Positions 41,710-50,553 of a stretch of 64,000 bases of DNA are shown here, in pieces (position 1 is the stretch's first letter; every line of letters starts with the position of its first letter). Made by a program: the position numbers and the translations under genes. Under the pieces are notes generated by a model. That model did not search any database. It had not been told where the DNA came from and worked only from the letters and a program-made list of their open reading frames with translations. The stretch comes from Neorhizobium alkalisoli (GTDB lineage Bacteria; Pseudomonadota; Alphaproteobacteria; Rhizobiales; Rhizobiaceae): contig NZ_VIWP01000001.1 of the NCBI RefSeq assembly GCF_007829835.1, positions 930,001 through 994,000 on the forward strand, given 5' to 3'.

Positions 41710-42744
41710 CTATCGGCGTGAGGATGTGAAACGGGCGGCAATCAGGAAGGTCGCGACACCTGCGACGGAAACGAGAATGCCCGCCGGAACGACAAGCGGC
41801 AGAAACAGCGTCCGGCCTGCCGTATCGGCAACGAGAAGCAGAAGCGCGCCACAGGCCATGCTGACCGGCAGCGCCTCTTGCGGCCGCTCGCCGACCAGTT
41901 TTCGCGCGACATGGGCGGCGATCAGGCCGAGAAAGGAAATCGGTCCGACGACGGCGACGATCGGTGCGACGAGCGCGGCGGAAAGAAGTGTCAGCAGCAG
42001 CGCCAGTTTTTGTGGAGCGGCGCCGATTGCCGCTGCCTGTTCCCGGCCGAGCAGAAGCGGCGTTGCGCTGCGGGCCACAAGCAGTGTCAGTACGATGAGC
42101 GGCAATGCCCAGATCGCGACCATGCGGGCATTTTCCGCGGAAACGGCCGTCAAGGATCCATGCGACCACGCGAGCCAGCGAGCGAATTGCGCCATGCCGC
42201 CCTGAACCATGACGATCTCGATCAACGCGCCGAGCACGATGCTGACCGCAAGCCCGACCAGGATGAGGCCGGTCGTGGAAGCCAGCCGGTAGGCGAGAGA
42301 GAGAACGAGGATTGCGGTGGCAAGTCCGCCGACAAGCCCGGCCGGCGCGAGCCATTGCGGAGGAATGCCGAGCACCGCAGCGCCGAGCACAACGGCGGCC
42401 ATCGTTCCCTGTGAGATGCCGAGGAGACCGGGATCCGCAAGCCCGTTGCGGGAAACGATCTGAAGAAGATGGCCGGATGCCGCAATCATCGCGCCGCCGA
42501 GAATGGCCACGGCAACACGCGGCCAGCGCAGGAGAAGGACGGCGTCGGTCTCCCTGGTCGCATCGATAAAGGGGGCGAGCCAGCGCAGCAGTTCCCCCGC
42601 CGGAAGCGGCGTCGATCCGAGATCGAGAGCGGCGAATGCGAGGATGATCAGAAGTGAGAGCAGAACAAGGAGGATGGCGGCAGGACGTAGCGCGATCGGG
42701 ATATGAACATGCCGGCCTGAGCGGATCAGAAGTGCGCGCCTCAT
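41710..42744 (-). CDS. Iron-siderophore ABC permease (FecCD family, second system)
   Basis: A 344-residue FecCD permease with about ten helices: LRWPRVAVAILGGAMIAASG, IVSRNGLADPGLLGISQGTM, ISFLGLIAAHVARKLVGERP and ADTAGRTLF. The start at 42744 overlaps the preceding stop by four bases (ATGA); longer upstream options are less likely. It partners the permease at 42741-43736. Confidence 0.92.
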   Translation of the reverse strand: MRRALLIRSGRHVHIPIALRPAAILLVLLSLLIILAFAALDLGSTPLPAGELLRWLAPFIDATRETDAVLLLRWPRVAVAILGGAMIAASGHLLQIVSRNGLADPGLLGISQGTMAAVVLGAAVLGIPPQWLAPAGLVGGLATAILVLSLAYRLASTTGLILVGLAVSIVLGALIEIVMVQGGMAQFARWLAWSHGSLTAVSAENARMVAIWALPLIVLTLLVARSATPLLLGREQAAAIGAAPQKLALLLTLLSAALVAPIVAVVGPISFLGLIAAHVARKLVGERPQEALPVSMACGALLLLVADTAGRTLFLPLVVPAGILVSVAGVATFLIAARFTSSRR

Positions 42745-43736
42745 GCCTGCCGTCTCCGCAAGGTGGAGAGAATGAGTGCGAGAAACGCGACGCCGCCGCA
42801 CAAGGCCATGACCGTGCCGACATTCAGCAGCTTTGGCGCCAGCAATGTCCGGGCAAGGATATCGGCGCCGATCACGATCGCAGCACCGAGCAGGGCGCAG
42901 AAGAGGGTCGGGATGCGACCCGTCTCACCGATCATCATGCGCGTCATATGCGGCGCGACAAGGCCGACAAAACCGATCGGCCCGACGATGCAGACGGCCG
43001 AGATCGCCATGGGTATGGCAATCGCAAGGCTTGCCCATTGCACCAGACGTGGATCGGTGCCGAGGCTTGCCGCCTGCTCGGCGCCGAGAGACAGGAGGTC
43101 GAGCGAACGCGAAAGAAGGAGGGCGAGGGCGAGACCGGCGGCACCGACCGGCCAGAGCCAGATCAGCGGCTGGTAGTCGAAATTGCCGATGTCGCCGATC
43201 AGCCAGCTCATCTGGTCGTCGAAACGTTCGGGGTCGAGCGAAATGACGAATGTCGTGGCGGCGGAAAACAGCGTCGCCGTCATCGCGCCGCCGAGCACGA
43301 GCGACAGCGGATCCCGGTTCCCCCGATTGACGAGACCGGCCGCCAGGAACGCCACCATGGTCGCGGTGATACCGCCGAACAGCGCCGGCCAGAATAGCTC
43401 TGCGCCATTGAGACCGAATAGGTAGATGCCGAGCGTGACGAAGGTGATCGCGCCGCTGTTGATGCCGAGTGTCGATGGCGAGACAAGACCGTTGCGCAGC
43501 ACTTTCTGCAGAAGCAACCCGGATACCGACAGAACCATGCCCGCATAACCGGCAACGACGAGCCGGGTCAGCCGCTGCCTGACGATCACCACATGCTGGT
43601 AGTTTTTCGGGTCGTAATCGAACAGCGCCTGGGTGACGACATGAATCGGTGAAAAACGGGCGCCGGAGACAAGATGCATTCCCGCCAGAAACAGGAGAAA
43701 GACAAGCAGCAGTGCCAGCCGGCTGCACGGCTTCAT
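42741..43736 (-). CDS. Iron-siderophore ABC permease (FecCD family, second system)
   Basis: A 331-residue FecCD permease: RQRLTRLVVAGYAGMVLSVS, VLRNGLVSPSTLGINSGAI, IGFVGLVAPHMTRMMIGETG and ADILARTLLAP. It forms the second half of the transporter channel. The ATG overlaps the ATPase stop at 43733 by four bases. Confidence 0.92.
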   Translation of the reverse strand: MKPCSRLALLLVFLLFLAGMHLVSGARFSPIHVVTQALFDYDPKNYQHVVIVRQRLTRLVVAGYAGMVLSVSGLLLQKVLRNGLVSPSTLGINSGAITFVTLGIYLFGLNGAELFWPALFGGITATMVAFLAAGLVNRGNRDPLSLVLGGAMTATLFSAATTFVISLDPERFDDQMSWLIGDIGNFDYQPLIWLWPVGAAGLALALLLSRSLDLLSLGAEQAASLGTDPRLVQWASLAIAIPMAISAVCIVGPIGFVGLVAPHMTRMMIGETGRIPTLFCALLGAAIVIGADILARTLLAPKLLNVGTVMALCGGVAFLALILSTLRRRQA

Positions 43737-44536
43737 CGCAGCGCCCCTTCCGGCAGATGCACGATGGCTCGGCCGAAGGGCATGGCAACGGTCCGGATTC
43801 CGTAGACGGCCTCCATCATCTCGACGGTCAGCACGTCTGCCGGGGAGCCTTCCGCGGCAATGCGACCTTCCGACATCAGGATGATCCGGTCGGCATGAAG
43901 GCTCGCATGGGTCAGATCATGCAAAACCGCGACCACCGCCCGGCCGGCAAGGGCTTGTGTCCTCGCCACCTCCAGCAGCGCATATTGGTGTTTCAGGTCC
44001 AGATGGTTTGTCGGCTCGTCGAGAAGAAGAATATCGGCGTCCTGCGCCAGCGTCATCGCCATGCGGCAACGCTGCAACTGCCCGCCTGAAAGCTCACCGA
44101 CACGGCGGTCGGCCAGCGCCTCCACGTCCATCCGGCGCATTGCCCCGTCGATATGCCGGCGATCCTCCGGCGTATCGCGGCGCAGCCAGCCCTCATGCGA
44201 AAAGCGACCGAGGCCCACGAGATCGCGGACGAGCATTGCCTCCGGCGCCTCGTTGGATTGCGCAAGCAAGGTCAGCCGCCTCGCCAGCTTGCGTCTGGGT
44301 ATAGAGGCGACGGGCAGGTCATCCAGCAGAACCTCTCCCGCCGACGGCCGGATGAGCCCCGCCATCAGCTTGAGGATCGTGCTCTTGCCACAGCCATTGG
44401 GCCCGACGATCGCCAGGAGCTCGCCGGCACGGACATTGAAGGAGACGGCGTCCAGCACCGGGTGAGCGCCGTACCCGAAGCTCACCTGGCGCAGACCGAG
44501 CGCCGTTTCCTGTTCCTGTATCCGGGCCGTTGTCAC
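43733..44536 (-). CDS. Iron-siderophore ABC transporter ATPase (second system)
   Basis: A 267-residue ATPase with Walker A GPNGCGKST, signature LSGGQLQRCRMAMT, Walker B ILLLDEPTNHLD and switch VLHDLTH. The start is a GTG four bases after the TonB receptor stop, so receptor and importer are expressed together. It drives import through the two FecCD permeases downstream. Confidence 0.92.
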   Translation of the reverse strand: MTTARIQEQETALGLRQVSFGYGAHPVLDAVSFNVRAGELLAIVGPNGCGKSTILKLMAGLIRPSAGEVLLDDLPVASIPRRKLARRLTLLAQSNEAPEAMLVRDLVGLGRFSHEGWLRRDTPEDRRHIDGAMRRMDVEALADRRVGELSGGQLQRCRMAMTLAQDADILLLDEPTNHLDLKHQYALLEVARTQALAGRAVVAVLHDLTHASLHADRIILMSEGRIAAEGSPADVLTVEMMEAVYGIRTVAMPFGRAIVHLPEGALR

Positions 44537-44540
44537 GCCG

Positions 44541-46922
44541 TCAGAAGCTCGCTTTCAGTGCGGCCATCACGTTGATCGGCGCACCGGCATAGTTGTCGGT
44601 CCGGCTTGCGGTCGTCTCGATGTAACGCTGGTCGGTGAGGTTGCGGCCGATCAGCGAGAAGTCGAGATTTTCGTTGATCTTGTAGGAAACCGATGCGTCG
44701 AGACGATAATAGCCGTCGACGAAGAAGCTGTTCTCCAGATCGCCGTAACGTTTGCCGATGGCGGTGATGCCGGTGCCGAGCTTCAGACCTTCGAGCTTGC
44801 CCTCCTGGAATTCGTAGGTCGTCCAGAGGCTGCCGCTCCAGTGCGGCGTGCCGATCAGGCGGTTGCCGATGATCGAGACATCGCCATCCTTGGTGACCTC
44901 GGCATCAAGATAACCGAGCGAGCCGATCACCTTCCAGCCGGAGGTGATCTCGCCGGTCATGTCCACTTCGAAACCGCGGGAACGCTGCTGGCCGGTGAGG
45001 CGGGAATAATCCTCGCCCGCAACCGAAACGGCGACATTGTTCTTGGTGATCTGGAAGACCGAGAAGGTGGCCGACAGGCGGTCGGGAATGAGGTCCGCCT
45101 TGACGCCCGCCTCGATCTGCCAGCCCTTTTCCGGATCAAGCGGAGTATTACCCTCGCCAAGCCCGCTCTGCGGCATGAAGCTGGTGGCATAGCTCGTATA
45201 GAAGGAAAGCGTATCGACCGGCTGGTAGACGATGCCGGCCCTCCAGGTCAGCGCGCCATCATCCATCGAAGGGGTGGGATCGCCGCTGCGTGTCTCCGTG
45301 TCCTGGTCGAAATGGTCATAACGCAGGCCGGCCAGCAGCTTCCACTGGTCGCTGAGGTCGATCTGGTCCTGCAGGTAGACCGAAGTGGAGATCATGTCCT
45401 GCGTATAATCGAGCAGACCGCTCGTCTCCGTCATCGGTGCGCCATAGACGGGATCGTAGATATCGATCGGTGCGATATTTCCGCGTTCGCGCCAGAAATC
45501 GAGGCTGGAGCGGACATGTTCGACGCCGGCCAGAACGGTATGGCCGATCTCGCCCGTATCGAAGGTCATTACCGTCTCGAACTGCAGATCGAGATTGGTC
45601 AGGTCCTGGGTACGGAGGTTATAGCGGCGATTGAGTGTGCGTCCGTCGTCCTCGAGACCGCGGAAATCGATGCCGCGGTCATGCGCCAGCGACTGGTTGT
45701 AGCGGACGGAGCCGCGGAACTTCAGCCAGTCCTGCGCCTGATGTTCGGCCGTCAGCGCAACCTGCGTCTTGTGGCTGTTGACCATCGACCAGTCCTCGCC
45801 GAGGAAACGGTCATAGGGAATATGGATCTTGCCATCATCGCTGACCACGAGGCCGCGGTCATAGGGCTGGTCCTGATGCGTGTGATTGACGCTGAGATTG
45901 ACCTTGGTATCGGTGTCCGGCTGCCATTGCAGCACGCCGCCGATATATTGACGCTCGCTGTCCGGCCGCTCATTGACGAAGCTTCCTTCGTGCTGGGCCG
46001 CGCCGATGATGCGCCCCGTCAGTGTGCCGTCGGCATCGAGCGGGCCGCTGATCGTCGCTTCGGCGCGGCGGAAGCCGTAGCTACCGACCTGCGTTTTTGC
46101 TTCGGCCGTCAGTTCTTCGGTCGGCTGGCGGGTGACGATGTTGATCAGGCCACCCGGCTGGCCGCGACCGTAGAGAACCGAGGCCGGTCCCTTCAGAACT
46201 TCGACCCTTTCGATGCCGGCCATGTCGGGCTCGGTGCTGTATTCCGGATTGTTGGCCGCGCCATCCAGCATCACGCCATCGACCGCGTGACTGTTAGAGG
46301 TGAAGCCGCGGGACATGTAGGACGAGGCGCGGTTGGCGGATGTCGCGCTTTCGCGGACGTTCGAGACGTTTTCCAGAGCCTCGGTCAGGCTCGTCGCCTG
46401 CTGGTCTTCGAGAACGCTGCGCTTCACCACCTGGATCGATTGCGGCACGTCGCGCAGCGGCGTGTCGGTCTTGGTGCCGACCGAACTTTCCGTCGCGTCA
46501 TAGCTGCCCGGCGCATCGCCGCCACTGAGGACGATCGGCTGAAGTGCGGTTTCGTCATTGCTGCCTGCCGCGGCTGCGCCAGCGCTCGGTGCGACGATGG
46601 TGATAGTGTCATTGGCGCCGAATGTGTAGCCAAGGCCCGTTCCGGACAGAAGCTGCTGCAGAGCCTGCCGATCCGGCAACTGGCCCTGAATGGCGCTGCT
46701 GCGGGCAGTCGCGGGCAGGGTGCCGTCATAAACGATATTGGCGCCGGTCACGGCGGAATAACGGACGAGGGCGGAAGCGACGGATTGGCTTGGAATGCTG
46801 AAGGAATGGGAGGTATTCGCATCCTGCGCTCTGCCCGCCGTTGTGGCCGCAAGCCAGCCCAGCATTACCAGCGCCGTGCCCTTCGCCAGCACCTTGCCAT
46901 GAAATTCCATCTTACGCGTCAT
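44541..46922 (-). CDS. TonB-dependent siderophore receptor with STN signalling domain
   Basis: A 793-residue outer-membrane receptor and signal transducer. After the signal peptide (VLAKGTALVMLGWLAATTAG) comes a secretin/TonB short N-terminal domain (SFSIPSQSVASALVRYSAVT to about residue 110), which contacts FecR. The plug has LRDVPQSIQVVKRSVLEDQQ, RVEVLKGPASVLYGRGQPGG and INIVTRQP; the barrel ends in NVMAALKASF with the terminal Phe. Start ATG 46922 is chosen; 46910 is possible. The adjacent fecR and fecI genes make this a complete surface-signalling module in which the bound siderophore induces its own uptake. Confidence 0.94.
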   Translation of the reverse strand: MTRKMEFHGKVLAKGTALVMLGWLAATTAGRAQDANTSHSFSIPSQSVASALVRYSAVTGANIVYDGTLPATARSSAIQGQLPDRQALQQLLSGTGLGYTFGANDTITIVAPSAGAAAAGSNDETALQPIVLSGGDAPGSYDATESSVGTKTDTPLRDVPQSIQVVKRSVLEDQQATSLTEALENVSNVRESATSANRASSYMSRGFTSNSHAVDGVMLDGAANNPEYSTEPDMAGIERVEVLKGPASVLYGRGQPGGLINIVTRQPTEELTAEAKTQVGSYGFRRAEATISGPLDADGTLTGRIIGAAQHEGSFVNERPDSERQYIGGVLQWQPDTDTKVNLSVNHTHQDQPYDRGLVVSDDGKIHIPYDRFLGEDWSMVNSHKTQVALTAEHQAQDWLKFRGSVRYNQSLAHDRGIDFRGLEDDGRTLNRRYNLRTQDLTNLDLQFETVMTFDTGEIGHTVLAGVEHVRSSLDFWRERGNIAPIDIYDPVYGAPMTETSGLLDYTQDMISTSVYLQDQIDLSDQWKLLAGLRYDHFDQDTETRSGDPTPSMDDGALTWRAGIVYQPVDTLSFYTSYATSFMPQSGLGEGNTPLDPEKGWQIEAGVKADLIPDRLSATFSVFQITKNNVAVSVAGEDYSRLTGQQRSRGFEVDMTGEITSGWKVIGSLGYLDAEVTKDGDVSIIGNRLIGTPHWSGSLWTTYEFQEGKLEGLKLGTGITAIGKRYGDLENSFFVDGYYRLDASVSYKINENLDFSLIGRNLTDQRYIETTASRTDNYAGAPINVMAALKASF

Positions 46923-47022
46923 TCTCTTATGCCCCCGAAAATACTCGTTTTCCCGGCTCCTCCCAAAGCCGGCTCTGTCCTTCACGATTGGCGGGCGTAA
47001 AAACCTGAGTGCCCCGGTAAAA

Positions 47023-47958
47023 TTATTTCCGGGCCGTCACAATGGTCAGAAGCGATGTGTAATTCTGCAACGAAACGGGCAATCCCTGTTCGAGTGTCGC
47101 GTCGATGCCATCGATATCGTTGACGTCGAGAATGGCGGTCACCTTCCTTGCGGCAAGCGTGCGATCGGCGATGACGAGCCGGCCCTTGCGCCAGCGGTTC
47201 ACTTCCGCAATGACCTCGCCGAGCGGCCTTGCCAAAAAGATCAGCTGCCGGTCGCGCCACCGGACGCGATTTTCCGCATCTCCCTTGGCGACGCTGCCCA
47301 GCATACCGTCCTGCCAGTCGATCGCGTCGCCCTGCTGGAGATCGATGCTCCTGCCGCCGGCCTCGACTCTGACATGGTGTTCGGTCACCGCAACGCTCGT
47401 CCGTTCCGGCGCGATGGAGACGGAATAGGCGGTGCCGAGTGCGGTTGCGGCAAGGCTGCCGGCCTCGACCCTGAAGGGACGCGCGCTGTCGGCGGCAACG
47501 GAAAAATAGGCTTCGCCACTGCGCAAGATGATCCGGCGCAAGGAAGAGGAAAAGTCGACCGAGATGGCGCTTGCCGCGCCGAGCTCGACCCGCGAACCAT
47601 CGGCGAGCACCGTGTTCAGGATCTCGCCCGTGCCCGTCGAAAAATCCGGGCGCGTGGCGATTGTCCAGGCCGTTCCGCCGGCACCGGCGAGAAGAACGAT
47701 GCCGCTGGTCAGCTTCAGGAAACCACGGCGGGACGGGGCCTTGTCCGCATCCGACGGCTCGAATGCGGCATGGCTCCAGAGCTGTTCGATCCGGGCATAG
47801 GCTTCGGCGTTGCGTTCGTCGGCGAGGAGCCAGGTGCGGAACCGCTCATATTCGGGCTGCGGCGTGTTTTCGTCGAGGAGAAGCGCGAACCAGGCCGCGG
47901 CCTCGCGCGTCCGGCCGGATGTTTCCGTGTCATGATCCCTGTTCGAAGGCTCGTTCAT
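47023..47958 (-). CDS. fecR: FecR-family anti-sigma / sigma-regulator with twin-arginine motif
   Basis: A 311-residue inner-membrane regulator transmitting the signal from the STN receptor to the sigma factor. The cytoplasmic N-terminal part (DUF4880-like: REAAAWFALLLDENTPQPEY, ERFRTWLLADERNAEAYARI) is followed by SRRGFLKLTSGIVLLAGAGG, a near-perfect twin-arginine signal before the membrane segment, then the periplasmic FecR domain (LADGSRVELGAASAISVDFS) and a C-terminal STN-like part. Tat-dependent insertion of FecR proteins is established for some members. It lies between fecI and the receptor gene. Confidence 0.92.
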   Translation of the reverse strand: MNEPSNRDHDTETSGRTREAAAWFALLLDENTPQPEYERFRTWLLADERNAEAYARIEQLWSHAAFEPSDADKAPSRRGFLKLTSGIVLLAGAGGTAWTIATRPDFSTGTGEILNTVLADGSRVELGAASAISVDFSSSLRRIILRSGEAYFSVAADSARPFRVEAGSLAATALGTAYSVSIAPERTSVAVTEHHVRVEAGGRSIDLQQGDAIDWQDGMLGSVAKGDAENRVRWRDRQLIFLARPLGEVIAEVNRWRKGRLVIADRTLAARKVTAILDVNDIDGIDATLEQGLPVSLQNYTSLLTIVTARK

Positions 47959-48041
47959 GGCGTTTCCTGATTGCCGTTCATGACCATGAACGAACGGGCC
48001 TGCCCAAAACCGGGGTCGGAAGAGGCCAAAACGGAAATAAT

Positions 48042-48554
48042 TTAGAGATCGGCCTGCCGGAATGTCTGTAGCCGTTCAAGCGCAACGACCATATGGCTGA
48101 AGACGGTTTTCGGCGATATGCCGAGCCTTTCGCCGATCTCGACATAGGTCATGCCTTCGACACGGGCCATGAGAAAGACTTCCCGCGCCCTTGGCGGCAG
48201 GTCGGCGATCGCGTTCGACAGGTTCTGCAGGTTTTGCGCCGCAATCGCGCTGTGTTCCGGCGTCGGCGCCGTATCCGCCATGAAGTCGAGCATCTCGACG
48301 CCATCGACGAAGGGGGCGATCCGTTCGCGCCGCTTGAAATCGATCGCCAGATTGCGGCCGGTGCGCACGACATAACCATGGAGCATGGCGGCGGGGGGAA
48401 GGTTCGCCCGGCGTTCCCAAAGGCGCAGGAACGTATCCTGGACCAGATCTTCCGCCGTCGCCGACGAGCGCACCAGCTTTGCGATCGAAAGGTGAAGGCG
48501 CTTCCGCAGATTGAGGAATACCGAAAGCAGATCTGGTGAGTAGGCCGTCTCCAT
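48042..48554 (-). CDS. fecI: FecI-type ECF sigma factor
   Basis: A 170-residue extracytoplasmic-function sigma factor. Region 2 contains SSATAEDLVQDTFLRLWERR and VVRTGRNLAIDFKRRER; region 4 contains LPPRAREVFLMARVEGMTYV and ERLGISPKTVFSHMVVALER. It should direct transcription of the receptor operon when FecR is activated. The interval up to 48656 contains TGACTATTTTAGTAA on the minus strand (48622-48608), a degraded match to TGA-N9-TCA, so iron control here is possible but weakly supported. Confidence 0.93.
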   Translation of the reverse strand: METAYSPDLLSVFLNLRKRLHLSIAKLVRSSATAEDLVQDTFLRLWERRANLPPAAMLHGYVVRTGRNLAIDFKRRERIAPFVDGVEMLDFMADTAPTPEHSAIAAQNLQNLSNAIADLPPRAREVFLMARVEGMTYVEIGERLGISPKTVFSHMVVALERLQTFRQADL

Positions 48555-48656
48555 GGGATGGCATTATCAGCGGTGCCAAACTCTGGCAATTCCACATCAC
48601 TGAAATATTACTAAAATAGTCATGTTTTATGGCTGCCAGCTTGCCTTTGTCGCCGA

Positions 48657-49379
48657 TCAACCTCTGGCGAAAACCCGCACCATATCGAAAGAGACCGGCC
48701 GGCGCCGGTCGAGCGCCAGTGCATCCTGTATCTCCAGGATATGCTCGCGCATCAGGCCGACCGCCGTTTCGACATTGCCGTTTTCGCAATGCTCGATCAG
48801 GTCGTCATGATGGTCATGCCAGCCCGCAAGGCCGAGCTGGTTGTCGAACAGGTTGACGATCAGGCTGGTGCGGGCAACGAGCAGCCTCACTTGATCTGCG
48901 AGAACGCGGTTGCCGGAAAGCTCGGCCATCAATGTGTGAAATCCGCCGGAGAGATGGATCGCCTCGCGGATATAGCCTTGATCCCGAAGCTTGTGCTCCT
49001 GCTCGATATTTTCTCGCAGTTTTGCGATGGCCTTCGGATCCGCCGCTTGCGCAACCGCTTCCGTCGTGCCGGCCTCGATTGCGACACGCGCCGCAAAGAC
49101 CTGGCGTGCCTCGTCCGCATCCGGTGCCGCAATATAGGCGCCGCGATTGGGAATGAAGACGACTAGTTTTTCCCAGCTCAGTCTCTGCAGGGCCGTCGCG
49201 ACCATGCGCCGGCCGATGCCGAAGGCTTCGACGAGCGCGATCTCGGTCAGCTTGGTTCCGGGCAGCAGACGCTGATCGACGATGGCATCGAACAGATGCT
49301 GATAGGCGGCCTCCGCATCATCCGTCCTTGGACGGTTGCGTTCGTTCATCACGCCCACCAAACGCGTCTTCTGGCTCAT
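48657..49379 (-). CDS. GntR-family (FCD) transcriptional regulator
   Basis: A 240-residue FadR-subfamily repressor. The winged helix (LVEAFGIGRRMVATALQRLS) is N-terminal. The FCD all-helical ligand domain has metal-site His residues in SGGFHTLMAELSGN, GWHDHHDDLIEHCENGN. The ATG at 49379 has GGGAGG upstream; a longer frame to 49469 would overlap the operator palindrome. It diverges from the ABC/hydrolase operon starting at 49519, its expected target. Confidence 0.9.
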   Translation of the reverse strand: MSQKTRLVGVMNERNRPRTDDAEAAYQHLFDAIVDQRLLPGTKLTEIALVEAFGIGRRMVATALQRLSWEKLVVFIPNRGAYIAAPDADEARQVFAARVAIEAGTTEAVAQAADPKAIAKLRENIEQEHKLRDQGYIREAIHLSGGFHTLMAELSGNRVLADQVRLLVARTSLIVNLFDNQLGLAGWHDHHDDLIEHCENGNVETAVGLMREHILEIQDALALDRRRPVSFDMVRVFARG

Positions 49380-49414
49380 CCTTGGGCCTCCCGTGATCAA
49401 ATCATGCACTGAGG

Positions 49415-49426
49415 ATTGTGCACAAT
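49415..49426. promoter_or_regulatory. GntR(FCD) operator palindrome
   Basis: ATTGTGCACAAT is a perfect 12-base palindrome in the 139-base divergent promoter region. It fits the TTGT-ACAA style sites bound by FadR/FCD GntR proteins and lies 36 bases from the regulator start. Confidence 0.65.
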
Positions 49427-49518
49427 CTTGCGCGCATCTCTGTTTTCGTTCCATTTCGCAGAATGGCATGCCTCTTGCAAAACATTCCTCGCGGCTTCAC
49501 CACGACAAGGGGACTGAC

Positions 49519-50553
49519 ATGTTCGAATTCAAGACTTCCAGACGGACCATCCTGCAGGCGGCTGTGGCCGCTCCCTTCGTTCTCCAGGCAGGGCGCAGCC
49601 TTGCGGCGGAGCCGGTCAAATTCTCCTTCTCGGTGCCGTTCGACGGTTCGATCTCCATGTACCTGCTCGCGGCGCAGAATGGCTGGTACAAGGAAGCCGG
49701 CCTCGACTGCCAGTTCGATACGAGCGGCGGCTCGGGCGAGGCTGCCTCGCGCACTGGCTCGGGCGTCTATGACGGCGGCACGGTCGACATCAACAACCTC
49801 GCGGAGTTCAATTCCAAGAACCCGACGGCCGAGATCCGCGCCGCCTACATGCTCTATTTCAAGAGCCCGCTTGCCGTGGTGACGCTGGCCAAGTCCGGGA
49901 TCACGAAACCTTCCGACCTCGAAGGCCGCACGATGGGTGCCGCCGCGGCTGACGGTGCCTATCGCCTGTTTTCCACCTATGCCAAGACGACGGGCATCGA
50001 TGCGGCGAAGATCAAGTGGAACATGGTCGGCCTGCAGCTGCGCGAAGCCGTGCTTGCGGGCGGAAGCGCCGACGCCATTCTCGGCTTCGATTCCACCGTC
50101 TATTTCGGTCTTCAGAAGGCGGGCATTGCGCCGGCCGATATCAAGATCCTCTATTATTCGGATGCCGGCCTCGATCTTTACGGCAACGCGATCGTGCTTT
50201 CGAAAAAATTCCGCACCGAGCGTCCCGATGTCGCAAAGTCCTTCATCGCCGTCAGCGCCCGCGGGTATCAGGCGGCGATTGCCGATCCGAAGGCAGCCAT
50301 TGCCGCGCTGAAAGCCCATTCACCGCTGATCAATGCCGATCTCGAAGAACAGAAGCTGCGCTGGCTGATCAAGAACCAGTTCACCACCGACGAGACGAAG
50401 AAGAACGGCATGGGCGGAGTCGATACGGCGCGCCTTTCGAAGTCGATGGAAGCGGTCGCCGCCGGTTTCGGCCTGCCGGCCGTTCCGAAGGCGGAAGATC
50501 TGTTCGACCCGTCCTTCCTGCCTTCGGCTGACCTGAGGAAGCTGCCGGCATGA
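49519..50553 (+). CDS. NMT1/TauA-type ABC substrate-binding protein, Tat-exported
   Basis: A 344-residue periplasmic binding protein of the NMT1/SsuA/TauA class. The N-terminus KTSRRTILQAAVAAPFVLQA is a twin-arginine signal. The fold is recognised by MYLLAAQNGWYKEAGLDCQF, SRTGSGVYDGGTVDINNLAE, GITKPSDLEGRTMGAAAADG and LREAVLAGGSADAILGFDST. It works with the ATPase (53221) and permease (54057) at the far end of the operon. Ligands of this class include sulfonates, pyrimidine precursors and aromatic acids. The adjacent hydantoinase suggests a cyclic amide or pyrimidine-like compound. Confidence 0.9.
   Translation: MFEFKTSRRTILQAAVAAPFVLQAGRSLAAEPVKFSFSVPFDGSISMYLLAAQNGWYKEAGLDCQFDTSGGSGEAASRTGSGVYDGGTVDINNLAEFNSKNPTAEIRAAYMLYFKSPLAVVTLAKSGITKPSDLEGRTMGAAAADGAYRLFSTYAKTTGIDAAKIKWNMVGLQLREAVLAGGSADAILGFDSTVYFGLQKAGIAPADIKILYYSDAGLDLYGNAIVLSKKFRTERPDVAKSFIAVSARGYQAAIADPKAAIAALKAHSPLINADLEEQKLRWLIKNQFTTDETKKNGMGGVDTARLSKSMEAVAAGFGLPAVPKAEDLFDPSFLPSADLRKLPA

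Noticed and set aside
44841..47000. Rightward open frame of 719 codons opposite the STN receptor
   Set aside because: Shadow of the receptor gene; no recognisable domain and no sensible start.
48608..48622. TGACTATTTTAGTAA (minus strand) upstream of fecI as an iron-responsive operator
   Set aside because: Only one half-site fits TGA-N9-TCA and the spacer does not match the other operators; kept only as a remark in the fecI entry.
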